NCBI GenBank assembly: GCA_021820675.1
Contig: JAKADI010000030.1
Span: forward strand, 1 to 9,482
Direction of reading: 5' to 3'
Source of the DNA: Bacillota bacterium
GTDB lineage: Bacteria > Bacillota > Sulfobacillia > Sulfobacillales > Sulfobacillaceae
DNA: 9,482 nucleotides
Shown in pieces: positions 6,812 through 9,482 of the stretch (position 1 is its first letter; the number at the start of each line of letters is the position of its first letter). A program made the position numbers and the translations under genes. The notes under the pieces were generated by a model, which ran no database searches, had not been told where the DNA came from, and was given only the letters and a program-made list of their open reading frames with translations.

Positions 6812-6864
6812 CCGCCTCCAGGGGCTTGGCGGGTTAACTGTCCATGATGCCCCTGGCATGGCGG
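6812..6864. terminator. Imperfect inverted repeat between convergent genes, possible terminator
   Basis: CCAGGGGC (6818-6825) and GCCCCTGG (6849-6856) are perfect complements separated by 23 nt. The stem can continue through an asymmetric internal loop with CCGCC (6812-6816) and GGCGG (6860-6864). It lies between the stop codons of two convergent genes, a natural place for a two-way terminator. No run of T follows on either strand (only TTTCTGT on +), and the loop is long, so it is not a typical intrinsic terminator. Confidence 0.35.
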
Positions 6865-6877
6865 TTTCTGTCTGAGC

Positions 6878-8605
6878 TTAGTGAACTGTCCAGTAGTTAG
6901 GCGACTCCACGTCGGTAACCGGATTAAAGTGAGTGTTAATGCCTTGCAGGTAAGAAGCGTGCTCGGCAAATGTCGGAATCCATGGCAGCCAGATCACCGG
7001 GAGATTCGTTGCGGCATAGTGCTGATAGGCGTTCATCCGCGATTGAATTTGCTGAGGTGTACCGGGCTGATACGTCTCTTGAACCAAATGGTTCATAACC
7101 TGACTGCTGTAACTTCCGTAATTAGCGGCGGCGTTGGTACTGAATAATCCGCCTCCCGTGGGAAAATAGTCGGGGACATAGGTCCAACCTTGCCCCCAGT
7201 TGACTAACTGCCAATGAGACGCGCCCTGGGGGGTCGCCGTGGCAATTAAGGTATTAAAGGGCTGTGATACGAGATTCACAATGATACCTTCTTGAGCCAA
7301 GTCATTTTTAATCAATTCCATCTCGTGGGCAACGGTGTTGCTTCCGCTGACATAATCGGCGGTGAATTGCAATTTTTGGTTGCCTCGCGTCATGATGCCG
7401 TGGACTGGCTTCCAACCGTGACTTTCCAACAGTTTCTTGCCAGCTGCGGGATCAAAGGGGTAATGATTATGGAGGCGGGCGTCAAAAAATGCTGTCGTTG
7501 GCTTTGAGGGGATCGGACTATACTCAACGACTCCCTCATGGTACAGGACCCTGATGATGCCCGGCTGATCAATGCCCATTTGGAAGGCTTGACGGATGTA
7601 TAATTGGCTGAAAAGCTGTCCTGAGCCTCCGGGCGCCTTGGAGCTCAAATTGGGCAAGAGGTAATTGAACCCGAACGGATACTGGATAGCCATAACGTCT
7701 TGCGTTAACTGATTGCGCGAATTCCACAAAGAGGGCGGAAGATACCCGACGGTTAAACTGCCTGTTTTGAGACCCCCGAATACGGAGGCGGGCGACGCTT
7801 CGTACATGTAAACGAGTTTGGAAATGCTTGCCCTATGTCCGTCGTATCGCGGATTGGGAACAAACGTCCAATACTGATTGTTGGTTTTCGATGCCGATGC
7901 CGAAAACTTGAAAGGTCCGTCGACGACCTGGTAATAAGGGGCCGCGGGTTTATTGGCGACGGACTGGATAAATTGTAGTTCCCGGGTCGTATTCTTGTGA
8001 AGGTCCCATACCGAGCGCGGTACCACTTCAATCTGCCCCAACCCGTTGTGGAGGAACCATTGCGGATTGGAAGGCTGATTCAAGGTGATGACCACGGTGT
8101 CCGATCCTCTGGCTTTTACGCTCCGCCACCGACTGGGGGTTCCCCCGATACCGGCACCGCCGTATTGCCACGGCGGCGTTTGATTCTTTGCTCCAGACGC
8201 GGCCAGCATCAAATCGATGGTAAAGACGGCGTCTTGCGCAGTGACCGGCTGGCCATTGGACCAATGCCATTTAGGATTGAGTGTGATCGTGTACACGGTT
8301 GCATTATTATTCCATTTCACCTGTGAGGCCAGGGACCGTTTGTAATTTATCGTATCCTTGTGCGAGACGTCGAGTAATGGCTTATACATCAAGTAATTCA
8401 TTTGTCCATTGATGCTCGAAAAAGCCTGGGTGGATTCCAGAGGGAACCACCAATTGGGGCTGACTTGGACTGGCAAGGCGACGGTTACATCTTTTGATCC
8501 CGAAGCCGCGCCTCTGTGGGCAGCGGATGACTGTCCGCATCCCGCTAACAACAAAACAGGAATCATGACAGACGTTGACAGTCGGGCAAGTGTTGATTTG
8601 TGCAT
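6878..8605 (-). CDS. Family-5 ABC transporter substrate-binding lipoprotein (oligopeptide/dipeptide type)
   Basis: A 575-residue extracytoplasmic binding protein of the Dpp/Opp class (SBP family 5). The signal peptide MHKSTLARLSTSVMIPVLLL ends in the lipobox LLAGC, so Cys23 should carry the lipid anchor, followed by a polar Ser/Ala/Gly linker. The family signature is seen at about 105-133: YTITLNPKWHWSNGQPVTAQ continuing into DAVFTIDLM. Further typical parts are VDGPFKF, the IRQAFQMGIDQPGII helix with a following SPIP, and FDPAAGKKLLESHGW. An AGGAGG (complement of 8618-8623) lies 12 nt before the ATG at 8603-8605, and this start places the signal peptide at the N-terminus. No permease or ATPase gene is next to it, so the partner transporter must lie elsewhere, or the protein acts as a stand-alone sensor or receptor. 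Substrate cannot be told; peptides, nickel and sugars all occur in this family. Confidence 0.93.
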   Translation of the reverse strand: MHKSTLARLSTSVMIPVLLLAGCGQSSAAHRGAASGSKDVTVALPVQVSPNWWFPLESTQAFSSINGQMNYLMYKPLLDVSHKDTINYKRSLASQVKWNNNATVYTITLNPKWHWSNGQPVTAQDAVFTIDLMLAASGAKNQTPPWQYGGAGIGGTPSRWRSVKARGSDTVVITLNQPSNPQWFLHNGLGQIEVVPRSVWDLHKNTTRELQFIQSVANKPAAPYYQVVDGPFKFSASASKTNNQYWTFVPNPRYDGHRASISKLVYMYEASPASVFGGLKTGSLTVGYLPPSLWNSRNQLTQDVMAIQYPFGFNYLLPNLSSKAPGGSGQLFSQLYIRQAFQMGIDQPGIIRVLYHEGVVEYSPIPSKPTTAFFDARLHNHYPFDPAAGKKLLESHGWKPVHGIMTRGNQKLQFTADYVSGSNTVAHEMELIKNDLAQEGIIVNLVSQPFNTLIATATPQGASHWQLVNWGQGWTYVPDYFPTGGGLFSTNAAANYGSYSSQVMNHLVQETYQPGTPQQIQSRMNAYQHYAATNLPVIWLPWIPTFAEHASYLQGINTHFNPVTDVESPNYWTVH

Positions 8606-8857
8606 GCGAATTCTGTTCCTCCTACGTGTGGAACTCTTAAAAATCAGATGGTCAGGGCGGTCCGTCCACAACAACAGATACCTTAACGCATCAATCAACG
8701 GACGTCGAGGAGTAAATTAACGATAATATATTCAAAAACCATGCAAAAACATAAAATGACATCAGTTTACGACAATTTTCGAATAAAAATGCCCTCTTTC
8801 CTTTGTGGATCAATCCGCTATAGTGTACTTAAGTCGGATTATTCTCTGAGGTGAGTG
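8606..8857. other. Divergent intergenic region, AT-rich in the middle
   Basis: This separates the binding-protein gene (-) from yerC (+) and must hold promoters for both. It includes the SD of the - strand gene (8618-8623). The stretch 8718-8790 is rich in A and T. On the - strand a weak pair, TTGTCG (complement of 8770-8775) and TATGTT 16 nt further on (complement of 8748-8753), could be a promoter, but both hexamers are only partial matches. I see no small gene and no convincing RNA element. Confidence 0.5.
8807..8840 (+). promoter_or_regulatory. Likely yerC promoter -10 with overlapping dyad symmetry (candidate operator)
   Basis: TATAGT at 8819-8824 is a good -10 hexamer; no good -35 is visible 16-18 nt upstream. 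AATCCG (8812-8817) and CGGATT (8835-8840) form an inverted repeat around it, ACTTAAGT (8827-8834) is a perfect 8-nt palindrome where transcription would start, and GGATCAATCC (8807-8816) has a further small dyad. Such symmetry would suit binding by a dimeric TrpR-fold repressor, for example YerC itself. That is inference. Confidence 0.35.
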
Positions 8858-9154
8858 ATGAATCTTAAATTGAAAACACCGGAAACGGAATTGCTGTGTC
8901 GAGCCGTCTTATCATTGGAGACCACCGATGAATGCTTGGCCTTTTTTGAGGATATTTTGACGGTCCAAGAAATCCAGTCCATAGCCCAGCGTCTGTTGGT
9001 CGCCCAAATGTTGGATCAGGGCCAAACGTATGATGATATAGCCCGGATCACCGGAGCTTCTTCCGCGACGATTTCCCGCGTCAAGCGGGCGTTGGCGTTT
9101 GGTGCTGATGGCTATCGTCTGGTGTTAGATAAGATCAACGAGGCAACGTCTTAA
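8858..9154 (+). CDS. yerC: YerC/TrpR-family DNA-binding transcriptional regulator
   Basis: A 98-residue all-helical protein of the Trp-repressor superfamily, YerC/YecD branch. It is recognised by LSLETTDECLAFFEDILTVQ (18-37), EIQSIAQRLLVAQMLDQG (38-55) and the helix-turn-helix TYDDIARITGASSATISRVK (57-76) followed by RAL, close to what I remember of B. subtilis YerC. Members lack the tryptophan-binding role of E. coli TrpR, and their regulon is poorly known. ATG 8858 is preferred to the overlapping GTG at 8855 because GAGGTGA (8848-8854) is better placed for it. In B. subtilis yerC lies a few genes downstream of purD, so the position here fits an old neighbourhood, with a lipoprotein and a binding-protein gene between. 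It may be co-transcribed with the gene starting at 9203. Confidence 0.93.
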   Translation: MNLKLKTPETELLCRAVLSLETTDECLAFFEDILTVQEIQSIAQRLLVAQMLDQGQTYDDIARITGASSATISRVKRALAFGADGYRLVLDKINEATS

Positions 9155-9202
9155 ATTTTGCGCCGGTCCTTTAGCACATTAGTGCGGCAGGAGGATAATG
9201 TG

Positions 9203-9482
9203 ATGAATTGCTTACAATTGCTCATGCATGCCGGATTTTATTGGGACGATCGGGTTAAGGGGTGTTGCCGCATTAGCGACCGGGTTCTTTCATTGTGGTA
9301 CCGGATGCCCAATCCACAAGTTGCAGAAAGAGAATTGATTCAGGTGGCGCAGGCTTTGCTTCGCATCGCGGGGCCCCACCACAGTGATAAATTAGGGCAC
9401 TACCAAATCTACCGGGAGGACGCTAAGGTTGCCATTTATGTTCATTTTGCCGCATGGCCCAATGACCTTACCCCTGTAGTCA
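9203..9482 (+). CDS. Unrecognised protein, N-terminal part (3' end outside window)
   Basis: An open frame with no stop runs from ATG 9203 to the end of the window (93 codons and one base). AGGAGG (9189-9194) lies 8 nt before the ATG, an almost ideal SD; an overlapping GTG at 9200 is the alternative. It begins MNCLQLLMHAGFYWDDRVKG, followed by CCRISDRVLSLWYRMPNPQV, an amphipathic stretch (AERELIQVAQALLRIAG), a His-rich turn (GPHHSDKLGHYQIY) and a beta-like segment (AKVAIYVHFAAWPND). There is no signal peptide or long membrane segment. Cys3, Cys21 and Cys22 stand out. I do not recognise the family. It begins 48 nt after yerC on the same strand, so co-transcription is likely. Confidence 0.7.
   Translation, partial: MNCLQLLMHAGFYWDDRVKGCCRISDRVLSLWYRMPNPQVAERELIQVAQALLRIAGPHHSDKLGHYQIYREDAKVAIYVHFAAWPNDLTPVV

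Noticed and set aside
6610..6969. 119-codon - strand frame
   Set aside because: It spans the low-complexity tail antisense to the lipoprotein gene and the end of the binding-protein gene in another frame; no protein-like features.
7997..8326. 109-codon + strand frame opposite the binding-protein gene
   Set aside because: The - strand frame is a clear family-5 binding protein across the whole region, and no SD precedes this frame.
8606..8698. Longer N-terminus for the binding protein
   Set aside because: It would put about 31 charged residues before the lipoprotein signal peptide, and AGGAGG lies between the two starts, in place for the shorter form.
8777..8786. TTTCGAATAA as a PurR half-site before yerC
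   Set aside because: Only one self-overlapping TTCGAA is present in an AT-rich stretch; there is no second core at the expected distance.
9163..9187. GC-rich inverted bases after yerC as a terminator
   Set aside because: Only a four-pair GCAC/GTGC stem is certain, there is no T-run, and a strong SD follows at once, so read-through into the next gene is more likely.

Overview
The window looks like a chromosomal segment of a spore-forming Firmicute of moderate GC content. A Sulfobacillus-like acidophile is my best guess, resting on protein style and gene order only, not on any search. Three things point to Firmicutes: the purine genes run purL-purF-purM-purN-purH-purD as in Bacillus, a YerC-type TrpR-family regulator lies shortly after purD (in B. 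subtilis yerC also lies a few genes after purD), and a candidate GerD-like spore lipoprotein is present.

Positions 1-6077 hold the 3' part of a purine biosynthesis operon on the + strand. It begins inside the last codons of purL, then continues with complete purF, purM, purN, purH and purD. Gaps are at most 17 nt; purM/purN overlap by 4 nt and purN/purH by 22 nt, so the genes are almost certainly co-transcribed and partly translationally coupled. Together they encode amidophosphoribosyltransferase (step 1), GAR synthetase (2), GAR formyltransferase (3), FGAM synthase (4, fragment), AIR synthase (5) and the bifunctional last two steps to IMP. No promoter is visible inside the operon. Catalytic motifs are mostly intact; PurD has an unusual glycine-rich ATP-grasp loop and PurF carries a small in-frame tandem duplication next to its iron-sulfur cysteines.

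Positions 6078-6788 hold the least conventional gene: a small secreted lipoprotein. Its helical core carries four degenerate [ST]P-x(2)-[QM] repeats and lies between two Ser/Gly-rich low-complexity tracts. The core resembles GerD in style. Its leader contains an inverted repeat resembling a pair of Firmicute PurR boxes and overlapping the likely ribosome binding site.

Positions 6789-6877 separate this gene from a convergent one and contain an imperfect inverted repeat that may act as a terminator. Positions 6878-8605 on the - strand encode a family-5 (Dpp/Opp-type) substrate-binding lipoprotein with no permease or ATPase gene beside it in the window.

Positions 8606-8857 form a divergent, AT-rich promoter region. 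It precedes yerC (8858-9154, +) and a second gene that starts at 9203 and runs off the end of the window; I do not recognise that protein.
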